Source: Paramacrobiotus richtersi (taxonomy: Eukaryota; Tardigrada; Eutardigrada; Parachela; Macrobiotidae). Taken from it: a DNA stretch of 37,557 nt. Positions 10,401 to 18,508 of this stretch are shown here, one piece after another; position 1 is the stretch's first letter; the number at the start of each line of letters is the position of its first letter. The notes under the pieces are model-generated. The model was given only the letters and a program-made list of their open reading frames with translations, searched no databases and was not told where the DNA came from. The DNA lies in contig JAQGAU010000155.1 of assembly GCA_034698045.1 (NCBI GenBank), positions 1-37,557 on the forward strand. The letters run 5' to 3'. Both the position numbers and the translations under genes were made by a program.

Positions 10401-12760
10401 TCTTTCGCTCCTGCTTTATTTTCCTCCGTTTCTCCTGCAGTTCGGTATCACCACGATGAATCACCCGGGTATGCAGATATCGCGAATTATAACTGCCAAA
10501 CAGCTGACCGCACTCATCACAAGCCCACCGTCGAATGCCATTAAACAGCTTTGGACCTGTGACGCCGTTTTTCCTTGGACGACCGCGTTTACAAGGAGTA
10601 GATCGACCTTCAGAAACGCTGGGCCTTTCAACAGGTGTCGGTGTACCGGATCCCTCTACGTCCCTTCTGAGATCAGTATCCACATGAAACACGTCTTGGT
10701 CAACCGGGATCGCGTCACACGAAGACAACTGGGACGCAAACGCATAGGAAGATTCGTTTACGGATAAACCGACTAAACTCTCATTCCCCGGAATGTCTTT
10801 TTGACGATCCTGATACTGCTGCATCAGGGGCAGTGACTGAACACTTTCTTCTTCAGGAGACACCTGTGGGTGAACGACGTCGTTTAGGAGCTGAATGAAA
10901 CCCGCATCCTGCGGTAGAACGAGCCCAACAGCGCCATCGTCACCCGGAAGGGTAGAATCTAAGGAATACATTATTGCATTACTATAAAACTGTAAAATCT
11001 AAAAAAATTCTCTGATTAACGACGGCAAAAGAAAAAAAGTTCGAAATGAGTATACAGACCTTCATAACAACATTTTTCGCAAACAATACAGTAAGCGAGC
11101 ACAAAAATAAGAAGAATATGTACAGTAAAGAAGGAAACTACTGTACCTATGCAGGTGCTCATAAACAGGGCATACTGGCGAGAATATCCCACTTTCAGCT
11201 CTTCCCGAGGGAGAATCGGTCTGGTTGTCACAAAAAACACTTCCGAGCCGGAGGAATATACGGCCAAATTCTGCTCCGTCGAATTCTCCGCCCTTCTGAC
11301 GTATTTCATCCAGTTGGCAAATCGGTCCGTTTCCAACTGGAAATATTGCCATTCTTTGGTGGTTTCATTACGGACACCGTACGGCAACGATGACTGATAT
11401 TTGCCGGACAGAGGAGCCACCAGTGGGCCAAAAACTGCACCTTTCGCAAGATGATATCTGGCGAAAACGGGTTTCTCTAACGAATAAAATCAAAAAATTG
11501 ACGATAAAATTCCACAAATAATTGTCTAATATCAGCTTACCGTACTCGCGACAGCAAATGCTGAAGGTTGAATACACAATTCTTACTTGGAAGTAATGTA
11601 GATAATATTATCGTTCCTTAGAGGATGCCACCAGTTTTATTATTTTAAAGAAGGATAATTTCGATATTTATATATTATTATCTTCAAACTGAAAATGTTT
11701 GTTTCTTTTTTTTTGAAATGAAATAACGTTATTTTTCGCTCGCAAACTGAAGAAAACCGTGACAATTAGTTTACCTATTTCCATGCCCCGACGGAGATTC
11801 CAGTACAACTCGTGGGGTAAACTCTGGAGTGCAAGAACAGGGACAAAATTATCTGGGTATCGTTTGGCGTGCGCCCAGCAAGGCTCCTCCGAGAGCGGTT
11901 GGCAGGATTCACAATCTGAAAAATTCCAAAAAAATTTCTTACCGAACGCAGATTTTCATTCGTATTAACAACAAAATACAGCACGAAATTAAAAAACATA
12001 TAAACTTTAAAACACTGTAGGAACATAATCGGATATTTTGAAATGCCTTTTAAAAGATTTATATTCTAAAGACTTATATTCTGAAATAGCTTTAATTCAA
12101 AATTTTTTAGAAATCATGGAGTAAACAATGTATTAAATAATTACACGACAATAATAATTATAATTAAATAATTCGAATTTATAATTAGTTTATTAATTTC
12201 ATTAAAACTTTTAGTCGAATAAATAAATAAATTATTATAAATCCATACTTCAGTTTGAGTATGTACCCAAACTGCAGGCTTTTAGAGTTTTAGTCAAAAA
12301 AAAGCGTGAAATTCGGGGACTCAAACTGTATGTGAAAATTAATAATTAAATTAATAAATTAAACTGCACATTTTTTTAATAATTAAATTTTGCAATATTT
12401 TCAGCACTCCAAATCTGTATGCGTGTCGGCCTGGAACAAACCTGTTTCCGTGCTAACAAAGGCATGTGAATTGCTAATCAAAGTCGGAATCGCATCGGAT
12501 CTGAATTTCTGTTGCCGCGTGTCATCCCAACAACTGGGCTCGAAGTGGTCCGAACACAGAGCGGATACACGATGTTTCGGGATCCACGATGTGCCGTTAT
12601 TGGAGAATTTCACCCACACGGCATAACGTGCTGGCTCTGTCTTCGAGGACGGGAAAGTATGGAAACCCTTGGAACGGTCTCTGATCGAGCTCTGGCATCC
12701 ATTAGCAGAGCAATTGTTCACTCCCATTATCACTGGAAACTTAGAAAAGCGACGATCCAT
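6771..12760 (-). CDS. M2: THAP + PR/SET + AT-hook/C2H2 zinc-finger protein, intact gene of 8 exons
   Basis: Exons: 12760-12442, 11915-11775, 11476-11147, 10958-10233, 10123-9413, 9310-8594, 8475-7859, 7496-6771. The lengths sum to 4287 bp, giving 1428 residues with no internal stop, and all splice phases agree. Approximate domain order: THAP 1-106, pre-SET knuckle 107-153, PR/SET 154-263, four cassettes 264-1187, terminal finger array 1188-1428. By family knowledge it should be a nuclear DNA-binding protein with a possible histone methyltransferase or PR scaffold domain; the target is unknown. It is the cleanest gene of its type here and the template for reading M1. THAP and PR/SET in one polypeptide is an unusual combination. 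Exon joins are inferred from paralogues and phase, not from transcripts. Confidence 0.85.
7859..8475 (-). CDS. M2 exon 7: cassette 4, adaptor exon with two fingers
   Basis: 617 bp, entering in phase 1 and leaving in phase 0, so it adapts the cassette series to the terminal exon. The acceptor is GTAG before ATGATGCTGCC; no AG precedes the ATTCTG that aligns with other cassettes, so the site has moved about 21 bases inward. It has a highly acidic linker with repeated DMNQSD/DKNESD, a basic run (KKGRYKKKQKK), then fingers FSCEVCGTQW and YECSECQKRF. Confidence 0.82.
8594..9310 (-). CDS. M2 exon 6: cassette 3, two C2H2 fingers with a degenerate AT-hook
   Basis: 717 bp, phase 1-1. The linker reads CDSIPIDQDLFHVDT. 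The AT-hook position is QRGCPRT, with Gly-Cys in place of Gly-Arg, so minor-groove binding is doubtful. Fingers: VACDECGQLFTRKGSLRTH and HRCAECQLGFITQAMFYRH. Donor GTATGG after GCAG. Confidence 0.85.
9413..10123 (-). CDS. M2 exon 5: cassette 2, AT-hook and two C2H2 fingers
   Basis: 711 bp, phase 1-1, same plan as cassette 1. The AT-hook core is RLGRPRKN; the fingers are WACDECGQLFASYFSR and YQCAECRLGFIKKIMF. The DNA is very similar to cassette 1, including the intron around TATGAAG/GTATGT, so cassettes 1 and 2 are the most recent duplicates in the row. Confidence 0.85.
10233..10958 (-). CDS. M2 exon 4: cassette 1, AT-hook and two C2H2 fingers
   Basis: 726 bp, symmetric in phase 1 (acceptor CCTTAG, donor GTATGT). 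The acidic N-terminal half has LPGDDGAVGLVLPQDAG and CDAIPVDQDVFHVDTD; it is followed by an AT-hook core (KRGRPRKN), finger 1 (WACDECGQLF...H...H), a basic, probably helical stretch, YVRPTKRLVLAEFPYQC, and finger 2 ending KHNESRH. An ATG seven codons into the exon-containing reading frame upstream is not a start: it lies before the acceptor. Confidence 0.85.
11147..11476 (-). CDS. M2 exon 3: PR/SET domain
   Basis: 110 codons, phase 1-1. Diagnostic residues are FGPLVAPLS, FANWMKYVRRA, EQNLAVYSSG, EVFFVTT and EELKVGYSRQY. The motif order and spacing match PR/SET domains of the PRDM7/9 type, where this region binds the methyl donor and the histone tail. The Tyr in VGYS aligns with the Tyr of the VWYG motif in PRDM9. 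Activity cannot be judged from sequence alone. Confidence 0.9.
11775..11915 (-). CDS. M2 exon 2: pre-SET zinc knuckle
   Basis: 47 codons, phase 1-1. It encodes CESCQPLSEEPCWAH, a C-x2-C...C-x2-H knuckle as found before the SET core in PRDM7/9, then LPHELYW. Acceptor TTTTTCAG, donor GTAAAC. Confidence 0.83.
   Translation of the reverse strand: MVNPANRSRRSLAGRTPNDTQIILSLFLHSRVYPTSCTGISVGAWK
12442..12760 (-). CDS. M2 exon 1: THAP domain
   Basis: The exon encodes 106 residues with the THAP pattern CSANGC...W...CSDHF...DAIPTLI. The start ATG at 12760 opens MDRRFSKF; a second ATG before GVNNC is also possible. The donor GTTTGT is shared with M1 and leaves phase 1. The 526-bp intron that follows is AT-rich. 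Confidence 0.87.
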
Positions 12761-12772
12761 ATCGAGCGATAA

Positions 12773-13521
12773 TTCTGCTGATCAGTAAATGACGAACCAG
12801 GGTCCAAGAAAGTTACACAATTCCCAATTCAGATATCACGGCTGATGATCAATACAAAAATCCACGGTAAAAATCCCAGGGTGAGAGTTCTCGCTCTCGA
12901 GAACATCTCAGCGGTTATCAGTGAATCAACAGCGCTATGGAATTAAAATGTCAAAGGAAGATCTTTAGGACATAAAGAAAGAATACTTTCAATACTGCAT
13001 TCGCGACTCACGGAAATCAGTCGATGATGAAAGCTGGAACTGGAAGCCTTTGTGAACCCAGATCAAGAATTGCAAAATCTACTGACTGGGAGGGTGAACG
13101 CGTTCGGTGGCTTGAAAAAGAGCACGTCCGCGTGCGGGTGCAGGCATGGCTTATGCTTGACCATACAGCAACAACATGCCAAGTTGCCAACAAAAACGGG
13201 TGGTGATCAGTGTGTCTAATCATGCGTGCTATGATTCATACCATTATTCTCTTACATTTCTTCCGACTTATGCTACACGAAAAACACTGCATGATACCGT
13301 GCATAACCAATGTTCGCTCAACCGATGTTATATCTACAAATTCCAATGCATGGGCACGTTCGGCGACGGTTGCAAAGCCTTTATTTTCAAAGTATATTGA
13401 CAGCTAGACCTTCAGAAACATCGTGTAATCGCTCAGTAACAATACATATCCAGAGTGGTTATTTAATTCAGTTTTGCAAACAGACATGCATGCGTACAAA
13501 AAGAAAACCAAAGAATACAAA
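12773..13521. promoter_or_regulatory. 5' flank between M2 and M3, probable M2 promoter region
   Basis: I see no gene here. The segment is retained, with drift, in the M1 flank (5340-6280), for example GAGAACATCTCAGCGGTTAT at about 12899 and the stretch around 13070-13150. It should hold the M2 promoter and 5' UTR because it lies directly upstream of the THAP start; no core promoter element was identified. Confidence 0.4.
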
Positions 13522-13617
13522 GCCATCCTCAGTATATCTTGCCGAATGCGATATCATGTTGTATCTGAAAGAACAAGTTTCCCGTACAAATCCCGGCTGG
13601 CATTCAGCACTCTGATA
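13522..13617 (-). pseudogene. Relic of a final finger overlapping the M3 stop
   Basis: In a frame different from the M3 coding frame one reads YQSAECQPGFVRET...RYNMISH, which corresponds to the second finger of the C-terminal pair (YQCxECQxGFV...KHNExxH). The first Cys has become Ser. M3 shifts frame just before this point and stops at 13604, so its last finger is lost. Confidence 0.65.
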
Positions 13618-14545
13618 TGCTCGGCAAAATGTCAATTTCCACCATTTCCTCTCTTTTGCGTTTCTCCCTAACCTGCTTCTCTTGTATAACACTCCCAAGA
13701 TGCGTATGCAGCAGCAGGTGATCATTCAAGGCCTTCTTCGACACAAACAACTCCCCACACTCCTGACATGGTAAATGGTGCCCTTTAGCCCCTTCCAGTC
13801 CGATTTTCGCGAAATCCATTTCCCCACGACCACCGCATCGTTTTACATGATTCGCAAGATCAAGTTTGTCACCAGGAACTGTACTTCGGCAAATCGGGCA
13901 CGAGTCGGCTTTGGTTACATCGTGATGCTCGCGATAATGAGCAGTCAAATGTGGATACACGCCGTACGTTTTGTCACACAAGGGACAAGGAAACGAACCG
14001 TCACCCGTACGATGTTGCAACACATGATGCCCAGTTTCCAGTGCGGTGTAGCAGATTTTCGCGCAGTATACACACTGGAAGCCTTCGTGTCGTAACTTTC
14101 GGTGTAGTGTTAACAAATTCTTCCGCTTGAACCTGTCACCGCATTCGTCGCACTGATGCTCCCAATCAGCTGAGATTTGTTTTATCAGGCTACGATGGCA
14201 CTTTCGCATATGGTCCCTCACTATAACGGAATACCGTCCACAGATAATGCACGGCTTCTTGTCTTTTCCGGTCAGTCCGTGTGTCAGGGTGTGAGTAATG
14301 AGGTCCGGAAAACTGGTCCCGTCGTAATCGCAATATGGACACGTGCGCTCGATGTGGTCTGTGGTGTCCTGAACACTGTCTTCCGATAAATGATGGTACT
14401 GATGTAGATCGAAAACGGCTTTGCTGGGATAATGGCGACTGCATGTTCGGCAGTAATAGGAGAATGTCCGTGTAGTCTTAATGTGCTCGATTGCTTCTTG
14501 ATTTGCCTCGGATATCAGGGTTTCTGGTGCTTGGACATCCTTGTG
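13604..14545 (-). CDS. M3 exon 6: terminal C2H2 array
   Basis: 942 bp in one open frame after TTACAG. It starts HKDVQAPETL...EEAIEHIKTT-like leader, then YYCRTCSRHY, RTCPYCDYDG, KPCIICGRYS, HQCDECGDRF, FQCVYCAKIC, FPCPLCDKTY, DSCPICRSTV and LPCQECGELF: eight fingers. A basic helix (REKRKREE) precedes the stop, where a frameshift has removed the ninth finger. Confidence 0.85.
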   Translation of the reverse strand, partial: HKDVQAPETLISEANQEAIEHIKTTRTFSYYCRTCSRHYPSKAVFDLHQYHHLSEDSVQDTTDHIERTCPYCDYDGTSFPDLITHTLTHGLTGKDKKPCIICGRYSVIVRDHMRKCHRSLIKQISADWEHQCDECGDRFKRKNLLTLHRKLRHEGFQCVYCAKICYTALETGHHVLQHRTGDGSFPCPLCDKTYGVYPHLTAHYREHHDVTKADSCPICRSTVPGDKLDLANHVKRCGGRGEMDFAKIGLEGAKGHHLPCQECGELFVSKKALNDHLLLHTHLGSVIQEKQVREKRKREEMVEIDILPSISEC

Positions 14546-16600
14546 CTGTAATGGACAAAACTTTCAAATACCAGGTAGTTTTCTCTTTTCGCCTTCAAAC
14601 TGTTATCTGTTGATTCAAACATGTTTGGTTCTATTCCCAATAGGTTCCACGTCGTTTCTGTTCTTGGAAAAGTACCTGTGTGTTGTTATTCAGGTGTGAC
14701 CGCAATGCACCTGCAGAAGGAAAATCTTTCCCACAATCTGAACATTCATGTGACCTTTCGCCAACAGGTACAGGATACGGTTTCCGAAGATGAAACTGCT
14801 GATCACCGACTGCTGCAAGAGAAAAACCTTCTTTGAATTTCTGGTGCATGGATAAACCCTCAAGAACTTACTATCGGGAGTAATGCCAATCCCTTTGGCA
14901 GTTCGCCGTAGCGTTCGTGGATGAGGCAAAATAAGCGCTCCGGTTGCACGGATCATATCATATGCTGTCGAAGAGTGGCGAATAAGCGCCTGCGCAAAAG
15001 CATGAGTCTGTTCACTGAATCGCAGCCGATGTGGCCCGGCAGCTGCGCATCGCAGCTGTTCCACTAGAAACTGCAGATGAGCTCGTCGAGTGGCATCAGA
15101 AGCAATCTCCTTTGCACTCCTACACCCCACAGCTTTCCATTCCACCTTCTCCGAAGTCAACTCAATTTGCTCTACGGTAAAAGCAAATTACATGGTAAAC
15201 CGCCTCAAAAGAACATGTTCACCATAGTTTCACTGTATTCTTTACGAAAACACACGTACGAGAATATGGAGAGCCACTTGCTGGACCCGTTTCCGTGCAG
15301 TTTTCGGGATTATCACCGACATCTGGCATGCTAGTATCGGCAGCTTCAGTCGTGTCCATATGTGAGTTTTTCTCCTCGTCATCGCATCTGCCCTCAATTG
15401 CAGTATCGGTGGAGCCAGAGTCATCAGTACATTGTGGATCCTCATCTTCAGGTAATCCCGTGTATGTGCCTTCATCGCCATCGCATGTTTTGTTGCCTGT
15501 ACAAATATCGATATTATGTAGTTGGACAGATAAACTACACATATCAGTGACCTTTGCCTACCATTCAGAGTAAGAGATCTGCCCTGGGCAGCCTTTGCAT
15601 CGGCCTGCTGGCAGATCAACTCTAGGGTATCCGCAGCATTCTCAAGGAGTGCAGCTTCGTGCACCTCGGTTAGTTCAGTTGTGATTGCGAAATCTTTGAG
15701 GAACTCCAGAAGGCCTTTGACACTTTCCCAAGAGGTTGCACAAACACGGTAATACCCAGGCAAGGCCAGTGCAGTTCTGCCACGAAACGCTCGTACTGGA
15801 CTGTTGACAGATATATGCGCGGAAACAGTGAAATCCGGTGTACCATAATGGGGCAGCCTGCAAAAGACGGTTTTCGAATTACATATATATATTGTGATCA
15901 AGTTAACAGCGACTATAATAATCAAAAAATTAGTTATTCATCCTGATTAAAGACATCAGAAATACAGACTGTGTAAAAGACTACTTTTAGTGTTTAAGTT
16001 TAGGTGTTCAGTGAGTTTCACAGTTTTACTGAAGATTATTCAAACTAACCATCGTAAAGCGACCACAGTAAAATAATCCTGCGCGTCAGCATTCGGATTA
16101 GCTGGCAGGATGATCCACTGCGGATCACTGGAGAAGCTGGCTAACTTCATCGCACAAATGTTCCACAGTTCACCCAGGGACTGGACGCCGGTACTAACGG
16201 CTACGGGCGTAGGGATCGAGATAACGGGCCTTCTTTTATATTTCTCCTCCAAAGATCTCCGTTGCGGTGGATACTTTATATCCGTCGCGTTGCTAGCCGG
16301 CGGTAACAGTGATGGAAGCGCATCATAGGTGTAAGAAGGAGTGCATGGCTCGATTCTAGCCGTACCATCCGGCTGAACAATCTTGTCGCAGCGTTTTATG
16401 AAGTAAGGAAAGAAATGCCGGCTACAAATCCGAGTGTGTGGTCGAATGTCCAAGTCAGGCAATTTCATCTTGCGGAGCCATTCTGCCGACCGCACGGCGT
16501 CCCGGGGAAACGTAAATATCGCAGTTTCCTGCCCCGGCACATCTGGACGGTCATTGGCGCGGCCGTAGGTGCACCCGATAACGCAGCATTTATTAGGCAT
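13604..16600 (-). CDS. M3: THAP + P-element transposase-like HTH + C2H2 zinc-finger protein
   Basis: Exons: 16600-16050, 15857-15562, 15496-15260, 15171-14872, 14812-14676, 14545-13604. They sum to 2463 bp, giving 820 residues with all phases consistent. Order: THAP (about 1-100), a region without a recognised domain, an acidic segment, a P-element/THAP9-type helix-turn-helix (about 395-455), one C2H2 finger, then about eight more. No transposase catalytic core follows the HTH; it is replaced by zinc fingers, so I infer a host gene built from a P-element-like transposase N-terminus. The exon 3 donor (C/GTACGT) is the least certain join. The terminal exon is clearly homologous to those of the SET-containing genes. 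Confidence 0.8.
14676..14812 (-). CDS. M3 exon 5: adaptor exon with one C2H2 finger
   Basis: 137 bp, phase 1 in and phase 0 out, as in the other adaptor exons. The finger is HECSDCGKDFPSAGALRSH. The acceptor CTCTTGCAG has a good pyrimidine tract; the donor is CAG/GTACTT. Confidence 0.75.
14872..15171 (-). CDS. M3 exon 4: P-element transposase-type helix-turn-helix
   Basis: 300 bp, phase 1-1, donor GTAAGT. The peptide has HLQFLVEQLR, then RLRFSEQTHAFAQAL, a Ser-rich helix, TAYDMIRATG, and LPHPRTLRR. The RxxxxxxxFAxxL...AYxxxR...LPHPRTLR series is typical of the HTH in P-element and THAP9 transposases, which lies between the THAP/coiled-coil part and the catalytic core. No RNase H-like residues follow. 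Confidence 0.78.
15260..15496 (-). CDS. M3 exon 3: acidic low-complexity segment
   Basis: About 79 codons rich in Asp, Glu, Thr and Ser (for example EDEDPQCTDDSGSTD), probably disordered. Acceptor TGTACAG. The donor was chosen as C/GTACGT because it gives phase 1 and matches the next acceptor; another donor a few bases away is possible. Confidence 0.6.
15562..15857 (-). CDS. M3 exon 2: unrecognised region
   Basis: 296 bp, entering in phase 2 after TTTTGCAG and leaving in phase 1 at GTAGGC. The peptide begins LPHYGTPDFTV and includes a likely helical part rich in Glu, Leu and Ala (LLENAADTLELICQQADAKA). I do not recognise a domain. Confidence 0.7.
16050..16600 (-). CDS. M3 exon 1: THAP domain
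   Basis: The reading frame begins MPNKCCVIGC, the classic THAP start at residue 1. CSRHFF supplies the second Cys and the His, conserved Trp and Pro residues lie between, and DALPSLLPP takes the AVPTIF position. The exon runs on about 85 residues past the domain and ends in phase 2 at GTTAGT. This THAP differs clearly from the M1/M2 version. Confidence 0.87.
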
Positions 16601-18134
16601 CTGAAAAAAACATCGCTGGTACTAGTGGTATTATCAGCATCGAAACTGTTCAGCAAAATTTAATATGCTTGGTGTTACTGAACAGTCCATGCTGATCACC
16701 ATCGAAGACAGCAAAACATTAACTAATAATTTAATTTAATTTAATTCATAATTGTAGTTGCGTGTTTATTCGTGTATCGATTGTGTTTCTCATATTTTTC
16801 GATAACTTATTATTGCGAGTCACGATCGACGAAAGGATCTCAGTAGACCGCAATGTGAAATCTGTCAAATGAACGGATTGATTACTCTCAATAAATCAGA
16901 CGGCTGAGGTAACTTCTAGCCTGCTTCTACACATACTGAAAAGAGAAATCAAATAGTTCGAAAAATTAGTTTACTTATCTTTTTGCACTTTAATTTTCAC
17001 AGCTATCGGATGAGAAAACTGTAGTGCAGTGGCACCGTACCACCACCGCTACAGCCTTCTCCTTTTTACGCCATCTCTTCTACGTAGTTTTTTACAGCCG
17101 TTGTGCTAATTTACTGTGGTGAAAAAAATAAAAGAAGCGAAAGTTAAGCAAGATAAGCACTTTTACCACCTATTCTTAATATTTTCAGGCTTTCAGCACA
17201 CCAACCCATCTCTTGGTTTGTATCACTACAGTAATGCCGTCATCATTCGTTTACTATAATCATTACATAATAATAACTGCTAATAAAATTAACGGACACA
17301 CTATGAATTTTAGTTTCACAATGTTATTAATATTATTCGAATATTATTTTGCTGTCTCGGAAAATCAGTTCGCATTTTAACGTACACTACAGATATATGT
17401 AAATTATATACGATGGTTCTACGAGAAGTAATTTAGGTAAAGCTTAATGTTAACGAAATTCCAATCGAGTGAATAAACAGAATGATCAAACCTTTGTCGT
17501 TTTACGCCATAAATTTAACAACGACAAACTTACTTATCGTTCGTTTTATCTTTTCTTCACTGTTTTGCAAGCCAGAAGCCAAGATCTCACGCAGTCGGTT
17601 AAGGACGCCAAGGGATAACAGTTTTGAACCAGGAATCAGAATGTGTGTCCATGAAAGACCAAATCGGCAATTATCGTAAATTTCGTCGACACTTACTCGT
17701 ACTTTGTAAAACTCAGTGTCAGCTGCTAAAGTTCCAGTATGTCTTGACTCTCCACGATCGAGTCTCTTGGAGATGTTCCAGATGTAGCAGTAGCAGCACG
17801 TACTGTACTCGGATCCAGATGTTCCTTACAATATTAATGGGAAGTAAGATGCAACAGGTGTTTCTTCGCAGGGCAAATCAGGCACGATATTACAGAATAA
17901 ATTATTGTTTTTCAACTTTTATCACAGAACGAATGCCTAAAAATCAGCGCCAAAATCAACAACGAAATCATTCTGTCATTAAAATTTTTTTCGTAGGACT
18001 TTCGCTTTCTGATTGACCAGCCATCCGGGAGCGGGCGCTGCAAGCTGCAACTGCAACGGGCGGTTAACTGCTACGCAGCCCTTGTCAATCTATTACTTAC
18101 AGTAATTACTAGTGTCTGTTTTGTAACTTTCTTA
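16601..18134. other. Intergenic region between the divergent groups
   Basis: No supported gene. It must hold the M3 promoter (left) and the upstream region of P1 (right). The part about 17560-17690 is repeated, with changes, at about 23975-24080 upstream of P2. On the minus strand between about 17500 and 17800 a frame without ATG reads through plausible protein (SWTHILIPGSKLL, LNRLREILASGLQ), with a GTAAGT inside, but its P2 copy has stops, so I do not call it. Confidence 0.4.
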
Positions 18135-18207
18135 TAAAAATTTAAAAATACAGTAAACTAATAAATAAGAATCTTATTTATTAGTTTACTGTATTTTTAA
18201 ATTTTTA
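18135..18207. repeat. 73-nt palindrome (36-bp arms, 1-nt spacer)
   Basis: Bases 18135-18170 are the exact reverse complement of 18172-18207; the spacer is a single A at 18171. The arms are AT-rich and contain ACAGTAAACTAATAAATAAG and its mirror. It lies about 265 bp before the P1 start exon in the divergent intergenic region. A hairpin of this length with no mismatch suggests recent origin or gene conversion between arms. Confidence 0.9.
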
Positions 18208-18471
18208 AATGTAAGTGATTTGTGACTTACTCTGTTTTTAGTGTTTACAGCTGTTTTGTTTATTCCGCGCATTGCTGCCGAATCATCAGGCGCACAACAG
18301 GCCTAGGATCTTCCAGCTTTCGAGTGCTAGATGAGGAATGCGAAATGTTTTCCCTAGCTGCAACGAACGGACTACAACTGTTCGAGTTCCTCGGTTCGCG
18401 CTAACGAAATTATCATTCATGGATGTTTTTATTGTTTTCGGTTACCTCGACAGAATCTGCATCCCCTGATT

Positions 18472-18508
18472 ATGGCGCCAAATTGTTGCGAACCATTGCC
18501 ACGCATCT
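18472..18508 (+). CDS. P1 exon 1: short Cys-rich start exon
   Basis: ATG opens MAPNCCEPLPRI and the exon ends ATCT/GTACG in phase 1. The P2 copy reads MEPNCCEPLPHI and has the same donor; past the donor the two copies diverge and P1 reaches a stop, which supports the splice. A coding start further upstream cannot be excluded. Confidence 0.55.

Noticed and set aside
8496..10971. MCSLDST/MYSLDST-type start codons at the head of each minus-strand cassette frame
   Set aside because: The bases coding CSLD are TGTTCCTTAG/AT, a splice acceptor. Cassettes are internal exons with phase 1 entry, so these ATGs lie in introns and are not gene starts.
14690..15160. A complete P-element-type transposon
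   Set aside because: Only THAP and HTH parts are visible; there is no catalytic core and I saw no terminal inverted repeats flanking M3.
17624..18016. Plus-strand open frame of 130 codons upstream of P1
   Set aside because: Composition is not finger-like, the start is not conserved in the P2 copy, and the frame breaks there.
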